This document shows positions 14,798-23,004 of a DNA stretch of 28,830 nucleotides, piece by piece. The notes beneath the pieces are model-generated. The model searched no databases. It saw only the letters and a list, made by a program, of their open reading frames with translations, and was not told the DNA's origin. Source of the DNA: an uncultured Collinsella sp. Its GTDB lineage: Bacteria > Actinomycetota > Coriobacteriia > Coriobacteriales > Coriobacteriaceae. The first letter of the stretch is position 1, and each line of letters starts with the position of its first letter. Where the stretch lies: assembly GCA_900549745.1 (NCBI GenBank), contig URPJ01000018.1:1-28830 (forward strand), in the 5' to 3' direction. Position numbers and translations under genes: made by a program.

Positions 14798-17248
14798 TTA
14801 TATAAGCCTAAAGTGCTCGAGCGCCTTGACGACGCCATCTTTGTCGACCGAGTCGGTGATGTAGTCGGCGCGCTTTTTGAGATAGTCTGGCGCATTGCCC
14901 ATGGCGATACCGACATCGACGGCGTTCATCAGCGAGACGTCATTGCTGGCGTCGCCGATGCCGTATACGGTTCCGTGGTGGGGATCGAGGGCGTCGAGTA
15001 CAGACTGGATGCCCCCGCGCTTCGTGCATTCGCGGGGCGAGATTTCGGTTACCTCGAGTTCGAGCTCGTTAAAGCACAGCAGCGGCTCAAGTGCCTTATC
15101 TTGAGCGATGTGGTTGGCGAGTGATGTAGACATCAAGATCTTGTAGACACTGTAATGTTGCAGCTGCGTGACTGCGTCGCCCAGGGTGCGCGCGTATCCG
15201 GGAGCATCGGGCGCATCGGCACTCATGCGCACGACGCCGTTGAGGCCCTCAAAGCGGATGACCTCGCCCGATTGCTCAAGGTAGGGGGCAAGACGCTGCA
15301 ACATACTGGGCGTCATCGACAGATCGCGAATTGCGTGTCCGTTGATCTCGGCGTAACCGCCCGCAAGACAGACGATGCCGGTCCAGGGCAGCTCAAGAAG
15401 TTTGGGGTGGATGCAGCTGAGGGTGCGTCCTGTGCAGATAAAGGCCATGTTGCCGTTTGCAACGAAATCGCGGATGGCCTGGGAGACCGCCTCGTTGGGA
15501 TAGGGGGAGAGGTCCCGCTCGTCTTCGGGAAGGTCTTGGGCGAGCCTGGGGTCTTGCCAGGCGAGCGTTCCGTCGATATCGAAGAAGCAGATATCGCCGC
15601 GCTTATGGGCTGCGCTGGCGGCAGGGGAGGCCGAGGTGGTGGGTGCAAATCCCGGCTCGAGGCCCATGATCTGGTCAAAATGCTCTTTAACGCGAGGAAC
15701 GGAGATGCCGATGATCACCTGGGCGGTCTTGCCCGTAATGATGAGGCCCTTGGCGCCCACCGCGACAAACGACGCGTTATCTGCAACGATAGAAGGGTCT
15801 GCGACCTCGACGCGCAGACGCGTGGCGCAGTTGGTTGCGCCCACGATATTGCCAACGCCACCTAAAAGCTGAATTACCCGCTCAGCGAGGACGTGATCTT
15901 GATCGGATTGACTATTGACCTCGTCATTGGGAGATTGCTCTTTGGCAAAGCCGCTTTCCGTTAAACGATCGATTGCCGCGCGATTGGCGACATGATCCTC
16001 CCGGCCCGGCGTCTTAAGGTCATAGACCAAGATGAGTGCTCGAAAACTAACAAAAAAGATGAGGCTAAAGGCAAGGCCGATACCGAGCGCCAAAAGGTAG
16101 GAGCCGGCATGCATTCGCATGAGTGGGATGAAGTTGAAGGCCGTCATTTCCATGAGACCGCCCGAGAAGATGCCGACGATGCCAAAGAAGTTCATGGTCA
16201 TGGCAAGGCAGGAGGATAGGACGGCGTAGAGCAAAAAGAGTCCGGGATAGGTGAACATAAAGAGAAACTCGAGCGGTTCGGTGACGCCGCAGACCACCGA
16301 GGCGACGATGGCGGGCAAAAGGATGACCTTAAGGCCGGCGCGGCGTTCGGGTTTGGCGGTGAAATAGAATGCTGCCGCGATGGCGGGAAGGCCAAAGAGC
16401 TTGCCCCAGCCGGTGGCGGTAAAACCTGCCCAGGGTGCAAGTTCATTTAAAGGGCGCGTGCTATGGGAGAGAATGGGGAGCAGGTTGGTCCACGTGGCGT
16501 AAATACCGTCGTGAATGACCAGATTGTCGTAATAGATGGGCATATAGAGCAGGTGGTGCAGCCCCATGGGCTCGAGTGCTCGCTCCAAAAACACAAAGAT
16601 GCCCACGCCGAAGGGGCCGACGCCTGCAAGTGCGTGGCGCAGCGTTTCGGTCACAGCGTATGCGAAGGGTACGATGGCGGCCGAGATGGCGGCAAGGGCA
16701 AACACGGCAAAAAAGCTGATGAGGTAGACCAGTGAGGAACCCGAGAAGGTGCCGAGCCAATCGGGAACCTTGGCATCGTAGAAGCGATCATGGATGGCGA
16801 CGACGGTTGCCGATACCGCCAGCGGGCCGATAATGCCGGTGTCGAGCGTCTTGATGCCGTCGATGACGGTGATGCCGCTGGCGGGGGTCAAAGATGATGG
16901 GTACTTAAGTCCAAGGTTGTCGCCGCTCAGCTTAATGATCTCGCTCAAAAAGAAGCAATAGGCAAAATAAGCCACGAGTGCCTCGAGGCAGCAGCGTGCC
17001 GGTTGCTTTTGGGCAAGACCGATAGGCAGCGCTACGGCAAAAAGGAGCGGGAGACGTTTAAAGACCGTCCACGAGCCGCGCTGGATGATGGTCCAGAAAA
17101 CGTACCAAGGGGTTCCGTATACGGCGAGATCGCCGACGATGTCTACGGTCGTGGCGAGGGCGGAGATGCCGACCATGAGGCCTGATATAGAAAACAGCAT
17201 GGCGGGCGCGAACATGGCTCCGCCAAAACGTTGGATTTTCTGCAGCAT
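14798..17248 (-). CDS. PTS EIICB permease fused to a HAD-family (Cof-type) phosphatase
   Basis: An 816-residue fusion. Residues 1-400 are a glucose/maltose-class EIIC membrane domain of about ten segments (motif GVTEPLEFLFMFTYPGLF). About 445-525 are an EIIB domain whose phosphorylated cysteine is Cys474 in ATNCATRLRV. A linker rich in Ala, Ser and Thr leads to a Cof-type HAD hydrolase (about 552-816) with FFDIDGTL (Asp557, Asp559), ICTGRT and GIGDASNDVSLMNAVDVGIAMGNA. EIIC imports sugar while EIIB phosphorylates it; the HAD domain could dephosphorylate the product or another sugar phosphate. No EIIA domain is present, so a separate EIIA must supply phosphate. ATG 17248 was chosen because GAAAGGCA lies just upstream; a longer start at 17284 runs into the operator region. 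It is divergent from the GntR gene. Confidence 0.9.
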   Translation of the reverse strand: MLQKIQRFGGAMFAPAMLFSISGLMVGISALATTVDIVGDLAVYGTPWYVFWTIIQRGSWTVFKRLPLLFAVALPIGLAQKQPARCCLEALVAYFAYCFFLSEIIKLSGDNLGLKYPSSLTPASGITVIDGIKTLDTGIIGPLAVSATVVAIHDRFYDAKVPDWLGTFSGSSLVYLISFFAVFALAAISAAIVPFAYAVTETLRHALAGVGPFGVGIFVFLERALEPMGLHHLLYMPIYYDNLVIHDGIYATWTNLLPILSHSTRPLNELAPWAGFTATGWGKLFGLPAIAAAFYFTAKPERRAGLKVILLPAIVASVVCGVTEPLEFLFMFTYPGLFLLYAVLSSCLAMTMNFFGIVGIFSGGLMEMTAFNFIPLMRMHAGSYLLALGIGLAFSLIFFVSFRALILVYDLKTPGREDHVANRAAIDRLTESGFAKEQSPNDEVNSQSDQDHVLAERVIQLLGGVGNIVGATNCATRLRVEVADPSIVADNASFVAVGAKGLIITGKTAQVIIGISVPRVKEHFDQIMGLEPGFAPTTSASPAASAAHKRGDICFFDIDGTLAWQDPRLAQDLPEDERDLSPYPNEAVSQAIRDFVANGNMAFICTGRTLSCIHPKLLELPWTGIVCLAGGYAEINGHAIRDLSMTPSMLQRLAPYLEQSGEVIRFEGLNGVVRMSADAPDAPGYARTLGDAVTQLQHYSVYKILMSTSLANHIAQDKALEPLLCFNELELEVTEISPRECTKRGGIQSVLDALDPHHGTVYGIGDASNDVSLMNAVDVGIAMGNAPDYLKKRADYITDSVDKDGVVKALEHFRLI

Positions 17249-17286
17249 AATATGCCTTTCGGATGCAACATGCTGTGCGAGCAAGA

Positions 17287-17298
17287 ACGTTTAAACAA
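17287..17298 (-). promoter_or_regulatory. Candidate operator of the PTS gene
   Basis: The minus strand reads TTGTTTAAACGT, containing the palindrome GTTTAAAC (17289-17296). It lies 39 bases before the PTS start codon and 26 bases upstream of a possible -10, CATGTT (17272-17267). Spacing matches the sites before the GntR and ABC genes. Confidence 0.5.
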
Positions 17299-17408
17299 TG
17301 AACTCATTGTAGAGGACTGGCTGCTTGCCGCATTGACGGTTTTGATTCGGTCCGATTTGGGTTTCGGGGGAACCGTCGACGGTAAATAATCCGTGCTTTA
17401 CCGATAAT

Positions 17409-17439
17409 CGGTTTAAACAACCCAAAGAAATGCTATCGT
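17409..17439 (+). promoter_or_regulatory. Promoter/operator of the GntR gene
   Basis: CGGTTTAAACAA (17409-17420, palindrome GTTTAAAC at 17411-17418) overlaps the expected -35 position, and TATCGT (17434-17439) serves as -10. Almost the same arrangement (AAACAAC followed by TATCGT) occurs before the ABC operon at 18379-18410, so both are likely bound by the same regulator. This would make the GntR gene autoregulated. Confidence 0.55.
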
Positions 17440-17472
17440 GCCTAGCCATACATATTCATTAGAGGTGAAACA

Positions 17473-18192
17473 ATGCCAAAAGCGATTTATGAAGGAATCT
17501 ACCGAGAAATACGCTCGCGCATCATTAATGGGACCTATGCGTTTCAGGAGATGCTGCCAACCGAAGCCGAGCTGACCGCGGAGTTCGGATGCACTCGCAA
17601 TACCGTCCGTCGCGCCTTGAGTATGCTGGCCGACGGGATGTTTGTGCAGCCCATACACGGCAAGGGCGTGCGCGTTATTTGGCTTAAGGGCGAAACCGAC
17701 ATGTTGGGCGCACTCGAAGAGGTTGAGTCGTTTGGCGAGTTTGCAAAGCGCAACAATGCCGTTGCATCGACGGACGTTAAGTCTTTTGAACATCTGGTCT
17801 GCACCGAGCAACTCTCTCGTCACCTGGGCTTTAAGGTGGGCGAGGAGTTGATTCGCGTGGTGCGCGTCCGTAGCCTTAACGGTAGCGCTCGCCAGGTGGA
17901 CCACGGCTATTTTCTGGAGTCGATCGCCAAAGGCCTGACGCCCGAGATCGCTGCAAAGTCAATTTACGACTATCTGGAGCACAAACGCGGCGTCAAAGTG
18001 ATGGCGAGTCGCCGTACGGTGAGCGTCGAGCTTGCCAACGATGAGGACTGCAGCTATCTTGACCTTGGCAAATACAACTGCGTTGCCGTCATGGAGAGCC
18101 AGTCGTACACCTCGGACGGCATCTTGTTCGAGGTCACGCATGCCCGCACGCATCCCGAGATCTTCCACTACCGCGTCAACTCCAAGCGATAG
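17473..18192 (+). CDS. GntR-family (HutC/TreR-type) transcriptional regulator
   Basis: The N-terminal winged helix (residues 5-70) contains IYREIRSRIINGTYAFQEML, PTEAELTAEFGCTRNTVRRAL and ADGMFVQPIHGKGVRV, typical of GntR proteins. About 85-235 form a UTRA ligand-binding domain (GEELIRVVRVRSLNG; ILFEVTHARTHPEIFHY at the C terminus), as in TreR and other sugar regulators of this subfamily. Length 239 is normal. AGAGGTG (17461-17467) is correctly spaced to the ATG. It is divergent from the PTS-HAD gene and precedes a sugar ABC operon. The TreR operator in Bacillus, TTGTATATACAA, is close to the TTGTTTATACAA seen at 18304, which supports a carbohydrate role. Its ligand is unknown. Confidence 0.9.
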   Translation: MPKAIYEGIYREIRSRIINGTYAFQEMLPTEAELTAEFGCTRNTVRRALSMLADGMFVQPIHGKGVRVIWLKGETDMLGALEEVESFGEFAKRNNAVASTDVKSFEHLVCTEQLSRHLGFKVGEELIRVVRVRSLNGSARQVDHGYFLESIAKGLTPEIAAKSIYDYLEHKRGVKVMASRRTVSVELANDEDCSYLDLGKYNCVAVMESQSYTSDGILFEVTHARTHPEIFHYRVNSKR

Positions 18193-18230
18193 CCGGCTAG
18201 CTCGCAGCCTGACGAGACTCATGCCCTCAA

Positions 18231-18285
18231 AGAGAAAACGCCCGGTCAAACCGACGATGCATCGGCTTGACCGGGCGTTTTCTCT
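18231..18285. terminator. Bidirectional terminator after the GntR gene
   Basis: A 19-bp perfect stem, AGAGAAAACGCCCGGTCAA (18231-18249) with its complement at 18267-18285, is extended by CCGA/TCGG beyond one mismatch. A-tract and T-tract arms let it work on both strands, isolating the regulator gene from the ABC operon. Confidence 0.85.
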
Positions 18286-18303
18286 GCATTCGATAACAAA
18301 TAA

Positions 18304-18315
18304 TTGTTTATACAA
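18304..18315 (+). promoter_or_regulatory. Candidate upstream operator of the ABC operon
   Basis: TTGTTTATACAA is the site closest to the Bacillus TreR operator (TTGTATATACAA). It lies 75 bases before the second site at 18379, so two bound dimers could cooperate or loop. It is placed right after the GntR terminator. Confidence 0.5.
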
Positions 18316-18378
18316 AACTTGTCAAGTATCAAGTTGAAATTACCGTTCACCGAAGTTTTTCTACCGCTCTAGTAATAC

Positions 18379-18410
18379 TTGTTCAAACAACTAGCCAAAT
18401 AGCGTATCGT
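18379..18410 (+). promoter_or_regulatory. Promoter/operator of the ABC operon
   Basis: TTGTTCAAACAA (18379-18390) overlaps a -35-like TTCAAA (18382-18387), and TATCGT (18405-18410) follows at 17 bases. The pattern repeats that before the GntR gene. The leader after it (18411-18498) holds two small hairpins, GGGG-CAAAGT-CCCC (18425-18437) and GGCGGCA-AAGGG-TGCCGCC (18457-18475). I recognise no known riboswitch in it. Confidence 0.55.
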
Positions 18411-18498
18411 ACAAATCAGCAAAAGGGGCAAAGTCCCCGAGCCAATCTCCGAAGGCGGCGGCAAAGGGTGCCGCCACGGTGTGAAAGGGTGGATTGTA

Positions 18499-19815
18499 AT
18501 GAAGAACGAAATGAGCAGAAGGCAGTTCCTGGGCTTTGCTGGTTCCGCGGCTGCGGTTCTTGGTCTGGGTCTCGTGGGCTGCGGTGGCTCCGCCGGCTCC
18601 GGCTCCTCTGCTTCTGGTGACGCTGCCGAGGTCTACTTCCTCCAATTCAAGCCCGAGGTCGACAAGGAGTGGAAGGAGATCGCCAAGGCCTATAAGAAGG
18701 AGAAGGGCGTCGAGGTCAAGATTGTGACCGCCGCCTCCAACACCTACGAGGAGAAGCTCAAGTCCGAGATGTCCAAGAGCTCCGCTCCGACCCTGTTCCA
18801 GGTCAACGGCCCCACCGGCCTTAAGAACTGGAAGGATTACTGCGCCGACCTGTCCGATACCAAGCTTCGCGGTGAGCTCATTGACGACTCCCTGGCTCTG
18901 CAGTCCGATGGCAAGGATCTGGGTATCGACTGGGTCCAGGAGAGCTACGGCATCATCTACAACAAGCAGCTGCTCGAGAAGGCTGGCTACAAGGCCGAGG
19001 ACATCAACTCCTTCGACAAGCTGAAGGCTTGTGCCGACGACATCCAGGCCCGCAAGGACGAGCTTGGTGTTGAGGGTGCCTTCACTTCCGCCGGCATGGA
19101 TGACTCCTCCAGCTGGCGCTACACCACCCACCTCGCCAACCTCCCGCTCTACTACGAGTTCGAGAAGGAGCACAACCAGGAGGACGACGAGATCAAGGGC
19201 GAGTATCTCGACAACTTCAAGCAGATTTTCGACCTGTACATCACCGACTCCACCTGCGATCCTTCGCAGCTTGCCTCCAAGACCGGCGACGACGCCACCA
19301 ACGAGTTCGCAACCGGCAAGGCCGTCTTCTATCAGAACGGTTCTTGGGCCTACGCTGACCTCACCAAGGCCGGCATGACCGACGATCAGATTGGCATGAT
19401 GCCCATCTACATCGGTGTCGACGGCGAGGAGAACCAGGGCCTGTGCTCCGGCGGCGAGAACTACTGGTGCGTCAGCTCCCAGGCTTCCGAGGATGCCCAG
19501 AAGGCCACCGAGGACTTCATGTATTGGTGCGTCACTTCTGACACCGCCACCAGCATCATCGCTGACAAGATGGGTCTGACTGCCCCGTTCAAGAGCGCCA
19601 AGGAAACCACCAACGTCTTCTCGCAGCAGGCCGTCGCCATGGCCAAGGACGGCAAGAAGACCGTCGCTTGGGACTTCGTCTACATCCCCTCTGAGGAGTG
19701 GAAGAAGAACCTCAAGCAGGCTCTGATTGCCTATGCTGCCGACAACAGCAAGTGGGACGGCGTCAAGAACGCCTTCGTCGATGGCTGGAAGACCGAGAAG
19801 GCTGCTTCCGAGTAA
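18499..19815 (+). CDS. ABC sugar transporter substrate-binding lipoprotein
   Basis: A family 1 extracellular solute-binding protein of 438 residues, the sugar receptor of the importer encoded downstream. The N terminus carries a twin-arginine signal (MSRRQFLGFAG), a hydrophobic stretch and the lipobox LVGC, so export by Tat followed by lipid anchoring at about Cys29 is predicted. A Gly/Ser linker precedes the binding domain (YFLQFKPEVDKEWKEIAKAY; EESYGIIYNK-like QESYGIIYNK; FATGKAVFYQNGSWAYADL). AGGGTGG (18486-18492) is 6 bases before the ATG at 18499. Codons are highly C-biased, matching a very abundant protein. Oligosaccharide specificity, such as maltodextrin, is suggested only by the nearby malQ and phosphorylase genes. 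Confidence 0.92.
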   Translation: MKNEMSRRQFLGFAGSAAAVLGLGLVGCGGSAGSGSSASGDAAEVYFLQFKPEVDKEWKEIAKAYKKEKGVEVKIVTAASNTYEEKLKSEMSKSSAPTLFQVNGPTGLKNWKDYCADLSDTKLRGELIDDSLALQSDGKDLGIDWVQESYGIIYNKQLLEKAGYKAEDINSFDKLKACADDIQARKDELGVEGAFTSAGMDDSSSWRYTTHLANLPLYYEFEKEHNQEDDEIKGEYLDNFKQIFDLYITDSTCDPSQLASKTGDDATNEFATGKAVFYQNGSWAYADLTKAGMTDDQIGMMPIYIGVDGEENQGLCSGGENYWCVSSQASEDAQKATEDFMYWCVTSDTATSIIADKMGLTAPFKSAKETTNVFSQQAVAMAKDGKKTVAWDFVYIPSEEWKKNLKQALIAYAADNSKWDGVKNAFVDGWKTEKAASE

Positions 19816-19846
19816 GTAGTTGCTGCCCAAGCTATCTGATTAGCGA

Positions 19847-19882
19847 CAGGGGGCGGGCAGACGTTGGTTTGCCCGCCCCCTG
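19847..19882 (+). promoter_or_regulatory. Intercistronic stem-loop after the binding-protein gene
   Basis: A perfect 13-bp stem, CAGGGGGCGGGCA (19847-19859) with TGCCCGCCCCCTG (19870-19882), lacks a T-run. Such structures usually protect the 3' end of the abundant binding-protein message and lower expression of the permease genes. Confidence 0.7.
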
Positions 19883-19902
19883 CATATTGAAAGGACCCTT
19901 CT

Positions 19903-20757
19903 ATGGGCAAAGCACTCAAGCGCTGGTGGCCGCTCTTTATGCTGCCCACGTGCCTGGCGTTTATGATCGGGTTCGTGATCCCCTTTATCCAGGGCTTCTA
20001 TCTCTCGTTCTGCCAGTTTATTACCATCAACAATACGCACTTTGTCGGTATCGAGAACTACGTGCGTGCACTGTCCGATCCGCAGTTTGCCACGTCGTTC
20101 TTCTTTACCGTGGCGTTTGCCTTCCTGTCGACGGTGCTCATCAACGTGATCGCCCTCGCCATCGCGCAGGCGCTCACCCGCAAAGCGCTCAAGGGCACCA
20201 ATATCTTCCGTACGATCTTCTTTATGCCTAACCTGATCGGCGGCATCGTGCTGGGCTACATCTGGCAGATTCTGATCAACTGCCTGCTCTCCAACGTGGG
20301 CGCCCAGCTCATCGCCCTTAACTCTGCTGCTGGCTTCTGGGGCCTTATCATCCTGACCCTGTGGCAGCAGGTCGGCTACATGATGATCATCTACATCGCT
20401 GGTCTGCAGTCCATTCCGTCCGACTACATCGAGGCCGCCAAGGTCGACGGTGCCACGGCATGGCAGACGTTTTGGAAGGTTAAGATCCCTAACCTGATGC
20501 CGACCATCACCATCTGCCTGTTCCTGTCCATCACCAACGGCTTTAAGCTGTTCGACCAGAACCTCGCCCTTACCGGCGGCGCCCCCGCGCACTCCACCGA
20601 GATGCTCGCCCTGAACATCTACAACACGTTCTACTCGCGTGCCGGCATCGCATGGCAGGGCATCGGTCAGGCCAAGGCAGTCATCTTCTGCATCCTGGTC
20701 GTAGCCATCTCCATGATTCAGCTTAAGGCCACGAGGTCCAAGGAGGTGCAACAGTAA
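19903..20757 (+). CDS. ABC sugar transporter permease (MalF-type)
   Basis: A 284-residue inner-membrane subunit with about six hydrophobic segments starting at WWPLFMLPTCLAFMIGFVIP. The EAA loop that contacts the ATPase is IPSDYIEAAKVDGATAWQTFWKVKIPNLMP. The family is the binding-protein-dependent sugar permeases (MalF/UgpA/LacF). GAAAGGA lies upstream of the ATG with normal spacing. The stop codon overlaps the next start (TAATGA), so the two permeases, expected to pair one to one, are translationally coupled. Confidence 0.93.
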   Translation: MGKALKRWWPLFMLPTCLAFMIGFVIPFIQGFYLSFCQFITINNTHFVGIENYVRALSDPQFATSFFFTVAFAFLSTVLINVIALAIAQALTRKALKGTNIFRTIFFMPNLIGGIVLGYIWQILINCLLSNVGAQLIALNSAAGFWGLIILTLWQQVGYMMIIYIAGLQSIPSDYIEAAKVDGATAWQTFWKVKIPNLMPTITICLFLSITNGFKLFDQNLALTGGAPAHSTEMLALNIYNTFYSRAGIAWQGIGQAKAVIFCILVVAISMIQLKATRSKEVQQ

Positions 20758-21596
20758 TGAAACGCGATAAGGTTATCAACCGCGCGCTCTCGATTTTCTT
20801 TACGATTCTGTCGCTCGCGTGGATCTACCCCGTGTTCATGATTGCGCTCAATTCCTTTAAAAAGGCAACTGCAATCAGCACCACCACGGCATTCGATCTG
20901 CTCACGCCCGAGACGTTCAACGGCCTCGCAAACTACATGCACGCCCTTAACGAGCAGGGCTTTGCCTCGGCATTTATGTACTCGCTCATCATCACGGTCA
21001 CGTCGGTCGTGCTGATTCTGGTGTGCTGCTCCATGTGTGCTTGGTACGTAGTGCGCGTCAACAGCAAGATCTCGAACTTCTTCTATTACCTGTTCGTCTT
21101 CTCGATGGTCGTGCCCTTCCAGATGCTCATGTTCACGCTGTCCAATTTGGCGGACCGCATCGGCTTCAACACGCCGTTCAACATCTGCTTTATCTACCTC
21201 GGCTTTGGCGCGGGCCTGGCGGTCTTTATGTTCGCCGGCTTTGTAAAGAACATCCCGCTCGAGATCGAGGAGGCGGCCATGATCGACGGCTGCAACCCGG
21301 TCCAGGTGTTCTTTAAGATCGTCCTTCCCATCATGAAGCCCACCTATCTTTCGGTCGGCATCCTCGAGACCATGTGGGTCTGGAACGACTATCTGCTGCC
21401 CTACCTTACGCTCGACTCCACCAAGTACAAGACCATTCCTATCTTGATCCAGTACTTCCGCGGCGGCTACGGCCACGTCGAGCTCGGCCCCATGATGGCC
21501 TGCATCATGATGGTCGTTATCCCCATCGTCATCATGTACATCCTCTGCCAGAAGTACATCATCGACGGCGTGGTGGCAGGTGCCGTCAAGGGCTGA
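20757..21596 (+). CDS. ABC sugar transporter permease (MalG-type)
   Basis: The second membrane subunit, 279 residues with six predicted segments; the first is SIFFTILSLAWIYPVFMIAL. The EAA motif reads IPLEIEEAAMIDGCNPVQVFFKIVLPIMKP. It belongs to the MalG/LacG/UgpE family. Its ATG overlaps the stop of the first permease gene by one base. A short gap with a hairpin separates it from the ATPase gene. Confidence 0.93.
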   Translation: MKRDKVINRALSIFFTILSLAWIYPVFMIALNSFKKATAISTTTAFDLLTPETFNGLANYMHALNEQGFASAFMYSLIITVTSVVLILVCCSMCAWYVVRVNSKISNFFYYLFVFSMVVPFQMLMFTLSNLADRIGFNTPFNICFIYLGFGAGLAVFMFAGFVKNIPLEIEEAAMIDGCNPVQVFFKIVLPIMKPTYLSVGILETMWVWNDYLLPYLTLDSTKYKTIPILIQYFRGGYGHVELGPMMACIMMVVIPIVIMYILCQKYIIDGVVAGAVKG

Positions 21597-21620
21597 TGCC
21601 GTAACTGTTTTGCAAGTTTC

Positions 21621-21647
21621 TGCGGCGCCCCTCAGCGTGGCGCCGCA
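21621..21647 (+). promoter_or_regulatory. Intercistronic stem-loop before the ATPase gene
   Basis: TGCGGCGCC (21621-21629) and GGCGCCGCA (21639-21647) form a perfect 9-bp stem without a T-run. It probably marks an mRNA processing or stability point rather than a terminator. Confidence 0.6.
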
Positions 21648-21664
21648 TATCGAAAGGTAAAGAC

Positions 21665-22864
21665 ATGGCCGAGATCGTTCTCAAACATGTTCAGAAGGTG
21701 TATCCCAACAACGAGTCCAAAAAGAAGGGCTTCTTTGGCAAAAAGAAGAAGACCGAGGAGAAGAAGCACAACCTCAAGGTTACCGAGGACGGCGTGCTCG
21801 CGGTGGAGGACTTTAACCTCACCGTTCACGACCAGGAGTTTATCGTCCTCGTTGGCCCCTCTGGCTGCGGCAAGTCCACGACGATGCGCATGGTCGCTGG
21901 CCTAGAGGACATCACCTCGGGCGACGTGCTGATTGACGGCAAGCGCGTCAACGACGTGGCACCCAAGGACCGTGACATTGCCATGGTGTTCCAGAGCTAT
22001 GCTCTGTACCCCAATATGACGGTGTACGAGAACATGGCATTTACGCTCGAGCTCAAGAAGGTTCCCAAGGACGAGATCGACCGCAAGGTTCGCTCTGCTG
22101 CCGAGATTCTGGGCATTACCGAGTACCTCGACCGTAAGCCCAAGGCGCTCTCCGGCGGCCAGCGCCAGCGTGTCGCTATCGGCCGCGCCATCGTGCGTGA
22201 CCCCAAGGTCTTCCTGATGGACGAGCCGCTGTCCAACCTGGACGCCAAGCTTCGTAACCAGATGCGTGCCGAGCTCATTAAGCTGCGCCACGAGATCAAG
22301 GGCACGTTCATTTATGTTACTCACGACCAGACCGAGGCCATGACCCTTGGCGACCGTATCGTGGTCATGAAGGACGGCGTCGTCCAGCAGATCGCCACGC
22401 CGCAGGAGGTCTTCAACCATCCCGCGAACATCTTCGTCGCCGGCTTCATCGGCGTGCCGCAGATGAACTTCTTCGATGCCCAGCTGGTGCGCTCGGGCAA
22501 CGGCTTTACCGTCAAGACCGAGGATATGAACGTGGCACTCGCCCCCGAGACTTGCGCTCAACTTGCCCTCAACTGGGGCGGCGGCGACGTGAAGGAGATT
22601 ACGGCCGGCGTGCGTCCCGAGCAGATCCTGCTTGCCGACAAGGGCGAGGAGGGCGCGCTCCAGGGTACCGTCGAGGTGACCGAGCTCATGGGCTCGACCG
22701 AGCATGTCCACGTGACCGCTCCCGACGGCCAGTTCGTCCTGATCATTCCCGTTGTCGACCTTGAGGCCAAGGGCGCGCTCAAGGCTGGCGACACCATCTG
22801 GTTCAAGTTTGAGAAGAACGCGACCCACCTCTTCGATAAGGTCTCTGGCAAGAACCTTATCTAG
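21665..22864 (+). CDS. ABC sugar transporter ATP-binding protein (MsmK/UgpC type)
   Basis: Powers the importer by ATP hydrolysis at the inner face of the membrane. Walker A is GPSGCGKST (residues 64-72), the signature is LSGGQRQRVAIGRA, Walker B is VFLMDEPLSNLD, and the switch His is in YVTHDQTEAMTLGDR. About 240-399 form the MOI/TOBE regulatory domain typical of sugar-importer ATPases. Unusual is a Lys-rich insertion at about residues 16-42 (SKKKGFFGKKKKTEEKKH) between the first strand (KVYPN) and the rest of the domain. GAAAGG precedes the ATG. Related MsmK proteins may serve several importers. Confidence 0.93.
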   Translation: MAEIVLKHVQKVYPNNESKKKGFFGKKKKTEEKKHNLKVTEDGVLAVEDFNLTVHDQEFIVLVGPSGCGKSTTMRMVAGLEDITSGDVLIDGKRVNDVAPKDRDIAMVFQSYALYPNMTVYENMAFTLELKKVPKDEIDRKVRSAAEILGITEYLDRKPKALSGGQRQRVAIGRAIVRDPKVFLMDEPLSNLDAKLRNQMRAELIKLRHEIKGTFIYVTHDQTEAMTLGDRIVVMKDGVVQQIATPQEVFNHPANIFVAGFIGVPQMNFFDAQLVRSGNGFTVKTEDMNVALAPETCAQLALNWGGGDVKEITAGVRPEQILLADKGEEGALQGTVEVTELMGSTEHVHVTAPDGQFVLIIPVVDLEAKGALKAGDTIWFKFEKNATHLFDKVSGKNLI

Positions 22865-22932
22865 GCCCGGTGCAACCAGGCCCTTCCTTTGGGCGACTGC
22901 GGTATTGCCATCCTTTTGCCGCGGTCACATAT

Positions 22933-22977
22933 AAGGCTCCCCTCCCGTCCACTGGGCGAGAGGGGAGCCTTTCTTTG
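22933..22977 (+). terminator. Terminator of the ABC operon
   Basis: AAGGCTCCCCTC (22933-22944) and GAGGGGAGCCTT (22960-22971) form a perfect 12-bp stem, followed by TCTTTG. It starts 69 bases after the ATPase stop. Confidence 0.88.
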
Positions 22978-23004
22978 TGCTGGGATTGTCTGACCGGTCG
23001 TTTG

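Noticed and set aside
18411..18498. Possible riboswitch in the ABC operon leader
   Set aside because: Only two small hairpins were seen; no known aptamer consensus could be recognised.
18391..19830. Long minus-strand open frame opposite the binding-protein gene (479 codons)
   Set aside because: Same codon-bias artefact: repetitive Leu/Val/Gly composition, no ribosome site, and it runs through the promoter and operators of the real gene.
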